Source: Heliomicrobium gestii
GTDB taxonomy: Bacteria; Bacillota; Desulfitobacteriia; Heliobacteriales; Heliobacteriaceae
Direction: 5' to 3'
Assembly: GCF_009877435.1 (NCBI RefSeq)
Contig: NZ_WXEX01000003.1
Coordinates: 248,001 to 312,000, forward strand
DNA length: 64,000 nucleotides
Below are positions 7,341-14,787 of this stretch, piece after piece. Within the stretch, counting starts at the first letter, position 1, and every line of letters starts with the position of its first letter. The translations under genes were made by a program, and so were the position numbers. The notes under the pieces are model-generated. The model ran no database searches and was not told the origin of the DNA. It saw only the letters and a program-made list of their open reading frames with translations.

Positions 7341-8783
7341 ATGAACATCAACCAAGAGATCGTCGGCAAGATCGTCGCCGAGGTGCTGGCCAACCTGCAA
7401 GGGGTGGAAACCAAAGCCGTGGCGCCCCAGATCCCCGGCGTGTTTCCCACCGTCGATGAAGCCGTCAAAGCGGCTCGACGGGCCTACCTGCAACTGCAGA
7501 CCCTGTCGGTGGCCCAACGGGAAGAACTGATCGCGGCCATGCGCAACGTCGCCTTTGCCCACGCCGAGGAACTGGCCCGTCTGGCCGTCTCCGAAACGGG
7601 CATGGGACGGGTGAGCGACAAGATCCTGAAAAACCAGCTGGTCGCCAAAAAGACGCCCGGCACGGAAGATCTGACGACCACCGCCTGGACCGGAGATGAC
7701 GGCCTGACCCTGGTGGAGATGGGCGCCTACGGCGTCATCGGCGCCATCGCGCCGACGACCAACCCCTCCGAGACCATCATCTGCAACGGCATCGGCATGA
7801 TCGCCGCCGGCAACGCCGTTCTCTTCAGCCCCCACCCGACGGCGAAAAAGACCTCCTACCGGACCTTGGAGATCCTGAACAACGCCATCATCGAGGCGGG
7901 CGGCCCCTGCAACCTGCTGACCATGGTCGCTGAACCGTCCATCGAGGCGGCCAACGAGATGATGAAACACCCCGCCATCAACCTGCTCGTCGCCACCGGC
8001 GGACCGGGCGTCGTCAAAGCCGTCCTCTCCTCCGGCAAAAAAGCCATCGGCGCCGGCGCCGGCAACCCGCCGGCTGTCGTCGACGAGACAGCCGACATCC
8101 CCAAGGCCGCCCGCGACATCATCGCCGGCTGCTCCTTTGACAACAACCTGCCCTGCATCGCCGAAAAAGAGGTCATCGTCGTCGGCTCGGTCGCCGATGA
8201 ACTGATCGCCCACATGCGCCGCAACGGGGCCTACCTGATCAAAGGATCGGAGATCGACGCCCTGCTCAAAGTGGTCATGACGGAGAAGGAAGAGCTCATC
8301 GCTCCCGGCTGCACCGTCAAGCCGAAAAAGAGCTACGGCATCAACAAGTCCTGGGTCGGCAAGGATGCCCAGCTCATCTTGAAGGCCATCGGCATCGACG
8401 TGCCCGACAGCATCCGCGCAGTCATCTGCGAGGTGGAAGAGGACCATCCCTTCGTCATCGAAGAACTGATGATGCCGATCCTGCCCATCGTCCAGGTGAA
8501 AAACATTGACGCCGCAATTGAACTGGCCGTCAAGGTCGAACATGGCAACCGTCACACGGCCATCATGCACTCGAAAAACGTGGACAACCTGACCCGTCTC
8601 GCCCGCGCCATCCAGACGACCATCTTCGTCAAAAACGGCCCTTCTTACGCCGGGATCGGCGTCGGCGGCGAAGGCCACACCACCTTCACCATCGCCGGTC
8701 CGACCGGGGAAGGCCTCACCTCCGCCCGGACCTTCACCCGCCAGCGTCGCTGTGTCCTCGTGGAAGGCTTCAAGATCGTCTAA
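7341..8783 (+). CDS. pduP: CoA-acylating propionaldehyde dehydrogenase PduP
   Basis: A 480-residue aldehyde dehydrogenase that converts propionaldehyde (or 3-hydroxypropionaldehyde) plus NAD+ and CoA to acyl-CoA in the compartment lumen. The catalytic cysteine is Cys272 in FDNNLPCIAEKE, and a nucleotide-binding stretch ATGGPGVVKAVLSSGK precedes it. Residues 1-20 (MNINQEIVGKIVAEVLANLQ) form the encapsulation peptide, followed by a short linker. ATG 7341 has GGGAG at 7326-7330. It follows pduO by 30 bases. Confidence 0.95.
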   Translation: MNINQEIVGKIVAEVLANLQGVETKAVAPQIPGVFPTVDEAVKAARRAYLQLQTLSVAQREELIAAMRNVAFAHAEELARLAVSETGMGRVSDKILKNQLVAKKTPGTEDLTTTAWTGDDGLTLVEMGAYGVIGAIAPTTNPSETIICNGIGMIAAGNAVLFSPHPTAKKTSYRTLEILNNAIIEAGGPCNLLTMVAEPSIEAANEMMKHPAINLLVATGGPGVVKAVLSSGKKAIGAGAGNPPAVVDETADIPKAARDIIAGCSFDNNLPCIAEKEVIVVGSVADELIAHMRRNGAYLIKGSEIDALLKVVMTEKEELIAPGCTVKPKKSYGINKSWVGKDAQLILKAIGIDVPDSIRAVICEVEEDHPFVIEELMMPILPIVQVKNIDAAIELAVKVEHGNRHTAIMHSKNVDNLTRLARAIQTTIFVKNGPSYAGIGVGGEGHTTFTIAGPTGEGLTSARTFTRQRRCVLVEGFKIV

Positions 8784-8874
8784 CCACGCGACCCCTCAGA
8801 ACGCTAGGCCCATGGCCTTGGCTTTTACAGCCTAAATATGCTTCGCTAGACAGGATCGAAGAATCGGGATTGAT

Positions 8875-8896
8875 GGGGGCGGGGCAACTCGCCCCC
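8875..8896 (+). other. Intercistronic hairpin between pduP and pduS
   Basis: GGGGGCG (8875-8881) pairs exactly with CGCCCCC (8890-8896) over an 8-base loop. The bases after it are TTAAAAAG rather than a T-run, so it looks more like an mRNA-stabilising or partial attenuating hairpin than a terminator. It lies in the 137-base pduP-pduS gap, the longest gap in the operon. Confidence 0.5.
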
Positions 8897-8920
8897 TTAA
8901 AAAGCGGGTGATTGAAACCG

Positions 8921-10258
8921 ATGATTGAAAAAATCGTCGATGCGGTGAAGGCTGCTGGCGTGGTGGGGGCCGGCGGGGCCGGTTTTCCCACGCATGTGAA
9001 AATAAACGCGAAAGCGGAGCTGATCATCGCCAACGGCGCCGAATGTGAGCCGCTGCTGCGCGCCCACCAGCAGATCATGGCCGTCGAGAGCGACAAAGTC
9101 GTCCTCGGCATGATCGCCGTGATGCTGGCCACCGGGGCAACGAAGAGCTACATCGCCCTCAAAAAGAAGTACGCCGCCGCCACGGAGGCCCTGGAAAAGT
9201 CCATCGCCGTCCATGCGCCGGGGCGGATCGAGCTCTTCTTCATGCCAGATTTTTACCCGGCCGGCGACGAGCAGGTCATGGTCTATGAGGTGACCGGGCG
9301 GATCGTGCCGGAAGGCGGCATCCCCTTGCAGGTGGGCGTCGTCGTCATCAATGTGGAGACGCTGCTCAACGTCACCCGGGCCATGGATGGCGTTCCCGTC
9401 ACGGAAAAATACGTCACCGTCTCCGGCGCCGTCCACAAGCCGGTGACCCTGAAAGTCCCCGTTGGCATCTCCGTGAGCCGCCTCGTGGAAGCCGCCGGCG
9501 GCGCAAAGATCGACGATTACGCCCTCATCGACGGCGGTCCCATGATGGGACGCCTGATCGAGAAGGACGCCGTCGTCACGAAAACGACGGGCGGCATCCT
9601 CGTCCTGCCGCAGGACCACCCGTTGATCGTGAGTCGCCAGTTGCCCTGGCAGGCGGCCCTCAACCGGTCCAAATCGGTTTGCTGCGCCTGTCGCGCCTGC
9701 ACCGACAGTTGCCCTCGCCACCTGCTCGGTCACGGCCTGGAGCCGCACCGGATCATGCAGGCCGTCGGCAACGGCCTTTCCGGCAGCGCCTCCACCATGT
9801 TGACCAGCGTCTTTCTCTGTTCCGAATGCGGCGCTTGTGACAGCTTCGGCTGCACCATGGGATTGTCACCGCGCCGCGTCAACGCCGAACTGAAGCGGCA
9901 GATGAGCGCCGCCGGCATCAAAAACCCCCACCACAACAAACCGCTCCGGGCGGGCTCACACCGCAACAACCGGCGCATCCCCATCAAACGCCTCGTCTCC
10001 CGGCTGGGCCTGTACGAGTACGACATCCCCGCGCCGCTGGTGAATGAACTCCTGGCGGCGGACGAGGTGCGACTGCCCCTGCGGCAGCACATCGGCGCGC
10101 CGGCTGTCGTCGCCGTGAGCGCCGGCGATAAGGTGACGGCGGGGCAACTTGTCGCTGCCATGCCCGAAGGGGCAGCGGTGAGCGCCAACATCCACGCCAG
10201 CATCGACGGCGTCGTCGTCTCGACGGAAAACGGCGTCACGATCCGGGCGGAAGCCTGA
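8921..10258 (+). CDS. pduS: Cobalamin reductase PduS (RnfC-like)
   Basis: A 445-residue RnfC-like flavo/iron-sulfur protein proposed to reduce cob(III)/cob(II)alamin for PduO. The N-terminus has GVVGAGGAGFPTH and NGAECEPLL, the Rnf/Nqo1-like nucleotide and flavin region; an SLBB-like stretch follows. Iron-sulfur motifs are CCACRACTDSCP at about residue 251 and CSECGACDSFGC at about residue 303, two [4Fe-4S] sites. A barrel-sandwich domain ends the protein. ATG 8921 is chosen; a TTG at 8912 in the same frame is also possible because the ribosome site is weak. Confidence 0.92.
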   Translation: MIEKIVDAVKAAGVVGAGGAGFPTHVKINAKAELIIANGAECEPLLRAHQQIMAVESDKVVLGMIAVMLATGATKSYIALKKKYAAATEALEKSIAVHAPGRIELFFMPDFYPAGDEQVMVYEVTGRIVPEGGIPLQVGVVVINVETLLNVTRAMDGVPVTEKYVTVSGAVHKPVTLKVPVGISVSRLVEAAGGAKIDDYALIDGGPMMGRLIEKDAVVTKTTGGILVLPQDHPLIVSRQLPWQAALNRSKSVCCACRACTDSCPRHLLGHGLEPHRIMQAVGNGLSGSASTMLTSVFLCSECGACDSFGCTMGLSPRRVNAELKRQMSAAGIKNPHHNKPLRAGSHRNNRRIPIKRLVSRLGLYEYDIPAPLVNELLAADEVRLPLRQHIGAPAVVAVSAGDKVTAGQLVAAMPEGAAVSANIHASIDGVVVSTENGVTIRAEA

Positions 10259-10274
10259 GAGGGGAGGGGAAGCA

Positions 10275-10823
10275 ATGAAAAACGCCATCGGCATGTTGGA
10301 GATTGAAAATGTGACCCAGGGCATCCTCGTCGCCGACACCATGCTCAAGTCGGGCAACGTGGAACTGCTCCTGGCCCAGCCCCTCTGCCCGGGCAAGTAC
10401 GTCATCCTCGTCAGCGGCGATGTCGGGGCCGTCCAGAGCGCCGTCCGCAGCGGCCAGGCGATTGGAAAAGACCATGTGGTCAACGACTTTGTCCTGCCCA
10501 ACGTCCATCGGACCATCTTTCCGGCGTTAACGGGCTGCACCGAAGTCAAGCAGATCCGGGCGCTCGGCGTCATTGAGACCTATTCGGTCGCATCGGCCAT
10601 CGTCGCCGCCGACCAGGCCGTCAAAGCCGCCGCCGTCGAACTGATCGAGATCCGCCTGGCCCGCGGCCTGGGCGGCAAAGCCATCGTATCGCTCACCGGC
10701 GATGTGGGCGCTGTCACCGCCGCCATCAAGGCCGGCAGCCACATCATCGCTGACAGCGGATTCCTGGTCGATCAGATCGTCATCCCGGCGCCGCACAAAG
10801 GGTTGCAGACGAGCATTTTCTAA
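10275..10823 (+). CDS. pduT: Tandem-BMC shell protein PduT with Fe-S cysteine
   Basis: A 182-residue protein with two BMC domains (residues 1-90 and 95-182), each with a GDVGAV motif, forming trimeric pseudohexamers. Cys38 in QPLCPGKY matches the position of the cysteine that in Salmonella PduT holds a [4Fe-4S] cluster in the central pore. It directly follows pduS, the known electron-transfer partner of PduT, and so ends a coherent cofactor-reduction module. GAGGGGAGGGG at about 10259-10269 is the ribosome site. It is the last intact gene of the operon. Confidence 0.95.
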   Translation: MKNAIGMLEIENVTQGILVADTMLKSGNVELLLAQPLCPGKYVILVSGDVGAVQSAVRSGQAIGKDHVVNDFVLPNVHRTIFPALTGCTEVKQIRALGVIETYSVASAIVAADQAVKAAAVELIEIRLARGLGGKAIVSLTGDVGAVTAAIKAGSHIIADSGFLVDQIVIPAPHKGLQTSIF

Positions 10824-11003
10824 GGCGAGTAGTATTTTCTAAGAGGATTATTTTCCGAGACGAGCAGTTTCTTAGGCAGAACGGTTCGGCTTACCGATAA
10901 GGGCCGGCTACTTCTATCGCAATAAGGTTTTGAAGAAGCCGGACGAGTTCCCCCGAGTTTCTACCTTACTTCTATCCTGTTTCACGCTACGTCATCTTAA
11001 TGA

Positions 11004-11432
11004 AGCGTAATCGTCTGGCTGGCCTTCCTGTCCAACTGGGAACTGGTGGAAGACAAAGGCGCCAAACTGGGCATCTTCTGCACCGCCCCCGCTGTCCGCA
11101 ACACCCCGGCCAACCTGCTCTGTGAGATCATCGCCACCATCATGCTCATCGTCCCCGTGTTCGCCCTGACCTCCAAAGCCGTCGCCGTCCCCGCCGGCAA
11201 GGTCCCCTACATGGTTGGCATCCTGATCTGGGGCATCGGCCTGAGCCTCGGCGGCCCCACCGGCTACGCCAACCCCGCCCGTGACTTGGGACCCCGCATT
11301 GCCCACGCTATCCTGCCCATTGCCGGCAAAGGCGGATCTGATTGGGGTTATGCTTGGATTCCCAGGGAAGGCCCCTTCATCGGTGGTGTTTACGCGTACT
11401 ATATTGCGCTGGCTGCTGGGATTCTCAAGTAG
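11004..11432 (+). pseudogene. glpF: 5'-truncated glycerol facilitator GlpF
   Basis: The frame from 11004 encodes VIVWLAFLSNWELVEDKGAK and continues to LGIFCTAPAVRN, GLSLGGPTGYANPARDLGPR and a final transmembrane helix, ending in TAG at 11430-11432. This is the last two thirds of an MIP-family glycerol facilitator, including the second NPA box (NPARD). The first helices and first NPA box are missing: an in-frame stop lies at 11001-11003 and the 180 bases upstream show no MIP sequence. It is non-functional as a channel. Its place behind the dehydratase operon suggests the operon once carried its own glycerol or diol pore. Confidence 0.85.
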
Positions 11433-11493
11433 GAAATTGGATAAAAAAAGAACCATTGGTTAGCGAAGAGCCAAACGTTTTCATTTTATTCAA

Positions 11494-11535
11494 TCTGGCG
11501 CCGTTCTAGTTTACGGCGCTAGATTTGTGTTGTTT
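11494..11535 (+). terminator. Rho-independent terminator after glpF remnant
   Basis: TCTGGCGCCGT at 11494-11504 pairs with ACGGCGCTAGA at 11513-11523 (one G-T wobble), followed by the T-rich TTTGTGTTGTTT. It probably ends the BMC operon transcript. Confidence 0.8.
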
Positions 11536-11660
11536 AGCTACTTTAAAAACAAGTGAAAAAAGAGGTAACAGGGAAAATATAAATTGGGCTTCAACGGAGT
11601 AATATTGACAATGTGAAAATATACGCTAAGGCTAATGTTGTCCATTTATTATTCTGTCAA

Positions 11661-11723
11661 CTTAGTAGGGCGCTTGGTTCGGGACGAAGGGCCACAGGTT
11701 CGAATCCTGTCGCCCCCAACCAT
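11661..11723 (+). pseudogene. 3' fragment of tRNA-Pro(CGG), possible attachment-site remnant
   Basis: Bases 11671-11687 resemble an anticodon arm with loop TTCGGGA (anticodon CGG) and an imperfect stem. Bases 11694-11710 form a perfect T arm (ACAGG-TTCGAAT-CCTGT), followed by an acceptor strand CGCCCCC. The D arm is only partly recognisable and no matching 5' acceptor strand is found upstream, and the 3' end reads AACCA rather than one discriminator base plus CCA. It cannot be a working tRNA. Integrating elements leave 3' tRNA fragments of this kind at their junctions, and the GC content drops sharply from here on. Confidence 0.75.
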
Positions 11724-12194
11724 TGACTTTATTGGGTTGTTGGGAGTGTGGGCAGTGGCTACGGTAGAGCGGTTACAAATGGTATAACGACTACTGGTTA
11801 AATTCAGATGATTAAGTTGAGGTCTAGGATGAGTAGCCCTTGGATTTTTTTGCGTGTGTTGCAGTAGGAAAACAGCCGACCATTGACCGAACGGATAAGG
11901 AAAGCCAGCGTAGGTAGGTATATTATTGTTTATATTATTGGGGAACAGTAGTGGTCAGAGCACTACAAGAGTTTCATAGTCTAGGGCTTACAATGACTAA
12001 AAATAGGGTATTGTGGCACGACTCTGTCCGGAGTAGACTATATACGTTGATTAAAAAAGACAACCAAAAAATGGTATATTTTTAAATTTTGTCTCATACT
12101 ATTACTTAGGCAGGATTTGTCTAATGAGGATAGAATAAACATGATATCCTAATATCCTCTACTGTCCTGCATGTTTTTGAATGGCGGGAGTGCA
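11724..12194 (+). other. AT-rich intergenic stretch upstream of the nuclease/TGT-like cassette
   Basis: No gene is recognised in these 470 bases. The base composition is clearly more AT-rich than the BMC operon. AGGATA at about 12127 and TATCCT at about 12145 form an inverted repeat with further ATATCCT copies just downstream, a possible operator for the cassette that begins at 12195. This is suggestive only. Confidence 0.4.
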
Positions 12195-12656
12195 GTGAAA
12201 GAAATCGATTTAATCGCACCAGTGGTAAAGAGCTTTTCTGACCGTGGTTATCGGGCATATGCTGAAGTAAAGCTGAGTTCAAGGTGGATTGACGTATATC
12301 TCATTAATGAGAATACTTTTGAAACGATAGCCATTGAGTTAAAACTGACTAACTGGAAAAAGGCGTACCAACAGGCAAAGGTATATCCATTAGTTGCTGA
12401 CTATGTTTATATCGGAATGCCAGAAAAATACGTCCATCGTGCCCTAGACAACATAGACCTATTCAAAAAACTTGGGGTAGGTATTTTATCTGTTAGTCAG
12501 GAAGTTATTGAAGTTCTTGAGCCACAACAAAGTACAATTTTATCACAAAACGTAAAAAGAGAGGTCATTGGGAAATTAGAATCTGGGAGTGAGTTAGTTC
12601 TAGATGAACAAAACAATCTTACCAAGACAATTTATCCGTGTGGCCGCATCCAATGA
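12195..12656 (+). CDS. Small PD-(D/E)XK nuclease-like protein
   Basis: GTG 12195 is preferred because GGCGGGAG lies just upstream; ATG 12171 is an in-frame alternative. The 153-residue protein shows the ordered signature of the PD-(D/E)XK nuclease fold: Glu24 in the first helix/strand region, Asp33 in WIDVYL, Glu48-x-Lys50 in IAIELKLT, and Gln59/Gln60 in the following helix, then ADYVYIGMP. The rest has no family I recognise. It overlaps the next gene by 53 bases, implying co-expression. Composition is AT-rich and unlike the flanking chromosome. It may cut or nick DNA, or have lost activity; the catalytic residues look intact. Confidence 0.68.
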   Translation: MKEIDLIAPVVKSFSDRGYRAYAEVKLSSRWIDVYLINENTFETIAIELKLTNWKKAYQQAKVYPLVADYVYIGMPEKYVHRALDNIDLFKKLGVGILSVSQEVIEVLEPQQSTILSQNVKREVIGKLESGSELVLDEQNNLTKTIYPCGRIQ

Positions 12657-13851
12657 ATTAACTTCTGCTGAAAACGCCTTGGATTATGTTGATGCTTTTA
12701 TGATTAGCCAACCATTCGTGTGCAAAATGGGCACAAGCATTGCTGCCTATTTACAAAAATACAAAAAACCTTTTTTATTTGACCCTGAAACATATAGGTA
12801 CTTTTTCCCGGCTAAGAGGCATCTTAAAAATAAAAAACCCCGTCTTTGGCTTAAAGAAATGTCCTTAATGATGCCGGAGGAAATAAAGAATTCTTTTGGT
12901 CAACGTAAAGCTTCATTAACTAATTTCGACGGCTCATCTATTATTGAGTTTTGTCAAGCAAATCTAGAAATACAGACAAGTTTAAAAGGACAGGATGGAA
13001 ATCCTTTATTGCCACTAGCTATAATGTGTCCCTATGCAATGATTGATAACGTTGAAATTTCCAAAAAAACAATGTTTCACATTCAAATTGTTAATACGAT
13101 GAATAAAATTAATAAGACGGGTTTACCGGTGGTAGCAACAATCTACCTTGCAAGAGAATTATTATCTAACCCAGTTAGATTGAATAATATTGCCGAATCT
13201 TTTAATGTTTCTCATTGTCTAGGAGTCGCAGTTTGGATTGATAACTTTGATGAAGCAACAGCAGATGATATTGAGTTAGAAAACCTTAAGGACTTCTACT
13301 TAAAATTATCTGAGTCAAAACATGTTTTGGCACATTACGCGGGAATAGCTCAAATCTTAATGATGTACTCCGGTATAAATTCAATAACACATGGTATCCA
13401 TTATCAAATGATGAAAAACGGGGTTTCTGAAGGCGGAGGACCAGCTCACTACTTCTACCTTCCAAATATTCGGCAAAGAATTCGTACAATTGATGCGGCT
13501 GCAATAGTTGCTCGTCAGGCATTCAATCGCCAAGAATATTTGACAGCAATTTGTAATTGTCCTATTTGTTATTCTGAAATATCTCATAACCCTAAAGATG
13601 CTATTTTAGCTTTAGAAGGCAATACTAGTGAACAAGTTTCTAGGCTCATCACTCATTTTGCACACAATAAAAGATTAGAAATCCACAATATTAGATATTT
13701 AAGCAAAGAACAGTATGCAGAATGGTTATTGACGGGATCAAGGCAATTAGATTTAACGGATGACGAACTTGTTTATGTTGAAACAATAGAGAGATGGATT
13801 AGTGCAATATTAAATATTCATACTGAAGAGTTTTGTAGTGAGTCTGTTTAG
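12604..13851 (+). CDS. TGT-like (tRNA-guanine transglycosylase superfamily) protein
   Basis: A 415-residue protein of unassigned family. The C-terminal half has the zinc site pattern of tRNA-guanine transglycosylases: Cys317-x-Cys319-x-x-Cys322 and a distal His361 in LEIHNIRYL, which in TGT reads as HN followed by hydrophobic residues. The Cys-to-His distance is 39 residues against 26 in bacterial TGT, so an insertion is present. Barrel-like strands appear in the middle (LPVVATIYLA, GVAVWIDNFDE, AHYAGIAQIL, THGIHYQMM, GGGPAHYFYLP). It is too divergent to be housekeeping Tgt and resembles in concept DpdA, the TGT relative that modifies DNA. No queuosine or preQ0 synthesis gene is in the window. 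Start overlaps the nuclease-like gene. Confidence 0.62.
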   Translation: MNKTILPRQFIRVAASNELTSAENALDYVDAFMISQPFVCKMGTSIAAYLQKYKKPFLFDPETYRYFFPAKRHLKNKKPRLWLKEMSLMMPEEIKNSFGQRKASLTNFDGSSIIEFCQANLEIQTSLKGQDGNPLLPLAIMCPYAMIDNVEISKKTMFHIQIVNTMNKINKTGLPVVATIYLARELLSNPVRLNNIAESFNVSHCLGVAVWIDNFDEATADDIELENLKDFYLKLSESKHVLAHYAGIAQILMMYSGINSITHGIHYQMMKNGVSEGGGPAHYFYLPNIRQRIRTIDAAAIVARQAFNRQEYLTAICNCPICYSEISHNPKDAILALEGNTSEQVSRLITHFAHNKRLEIHNIRYLSKEQYAEWLLTGSRQLDLTDDELVYVETIERWISAILNIHTEEFCSESV

Positions 13852-13958
13852 GTAATATACAGTTTACCAGGTCAATAAACTGAGAAAATGGTAATAGTTT
13901 AATAACAAGGTGCTACTTATAAGTTAGCCATTCGTAGCGACCTTTTTTCAAAGTGAAC

Positions 13959-14360
13959 CGCACCCCGGAAATCGGACAGTGAAAGAAATTCACCCCCTAT
14001 GGTAGAATTTGAACACTACTATAGGGGGTCATTCATTGTGGTAAGTAAAACTAGTAGGAAATACTTTGATCAGCACATTATTGAAGAAGTATTACAGATG
14101 AGAAGTGAAGGATAAACACATCGAGAAATCAGTGAGCATGTCAGATTCTCAGATGAATATGTTATTAAACAACTCATAAAACGTCACAATCGAAAAAAAC
14201 GTCAAATAAGCTGGTATTATTCCGCGAAGAAAAGGACGTCCTCGGAAAATGGGTCGCGTGAATCTGACAACAAAGGAGCATTTGATTAAGAGGCTTTAAA
14301 TGGAGAACGAGTTGCTCCGTTCTTTTCTCTTAGAGGCCGGAAGGGGGTGAAGGCTTACGT
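13959..14360 (+). mobile_element. Degenerate IS3-family insertion sequence (left end and orfA remnant)
   Basis: The left end reads GAACCGCACCCCGGAAATCG then GACAG, a typical IS3/IS150-type terminus. A hairpin (13992-14005 with 14016-14029) lies between the end and the gene, as in many such elements. GTG 14038 opens VSKTSRKYFDQHIIEEVLQM, a helix-turn-helix OrfA start, but TAA at 14113 interrupts it; the frame continues THREISEHVRFSDEYVIKQL and later MENELLRSFLLEAGR. No OrfB integrase domain is found. The element is dead. Confidence 0.75.
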
Positions 14361-14444
14361 CAAGAATACCTGAACCGATATCTGCATTAACCTAAGCGAT
14401 GGTCTGAAGCTGTCGGGGCGTAACCAAAGTGCGGATCCCAGCGT

Positions 14445-14545
14445 CCACCGCCTAATTGCCGTACTCCATACAGATGGGTAGCTGTCAAGGGCAACGTCCT
14501 TGCCCTTGACGGACGACGGGCTACATGGGACCATCCAGGCGGTGG
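14445..14545 (+). ncRNA. Strongly base-paired segment, candidate structured RNA of unknown class
   Basis: Nested perfect helices: CCACCGCCT (14445-14453) with AGGCGGTGG (14537-14545); CCAT (14466-14469) with ATGG (14525-14528); GTAGC (14478-14482) with GCTAC (14520-14524); and a 10-pair hairpin GTCAAGGGCA (14484-14493) with TGCCCTTGAC (14501-14510). It is GC-rich inside an AT-rich island and encodes no recognisable protein. It might be part of a group II intron, a mobile-element RNA or a decayed IS; none of the conserved motifs I know settles it. Strand is assumed from the downstream gene. Confidence 0.4.
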
Positions 14546-14787
14546 TGTCACCGTCGAAAGAGCGTAAACAGTGAGAATTCAAAAAGCAATGTTACTGTTT
14601 AAGAGCGTTATCAGGCGCGAAGGCGTGCAGCCGTCCGAGTCAAATATAATGCCCAATAACTGCCAAGTAACAAAGAAAGCATAATTCAGCCCCACCCTGG
14701 CGAACCGTAGTGAACCCCGTTATTAGAAACTCCTTTCGTATCTCCCACGAAATAATTCGGCGAATGAATCGTATTGGAGAGGAAATT

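Noticed and set aside
5661-8678. Very long open frame on the minus strand (about 1,005 codons)
   Set aside because: It lies opposite pduN, pduO and pduP in GC-rich DNA, where such antisense frames are common. It reads as low-complexity Asp/Gly/His-rich sequence with no domain.
11661-11723. Functional tRNA-Pro
   Set aside because: No matching 5' acceptor strand, an incomplete D arm and a mismatched anticodon stem.
11740-11810. Second tRNA-like sequence downstream of the fragment
   Set aside because: Only short tRNA-like words (TAGAGCGGTTA); no pairing arms could be assembled.
14391-14700. Group II intron
   Set aside because: No recognisable domain V, intron boundary motif or reverse transcriptase gene; kept only as an unassigned structured segment.
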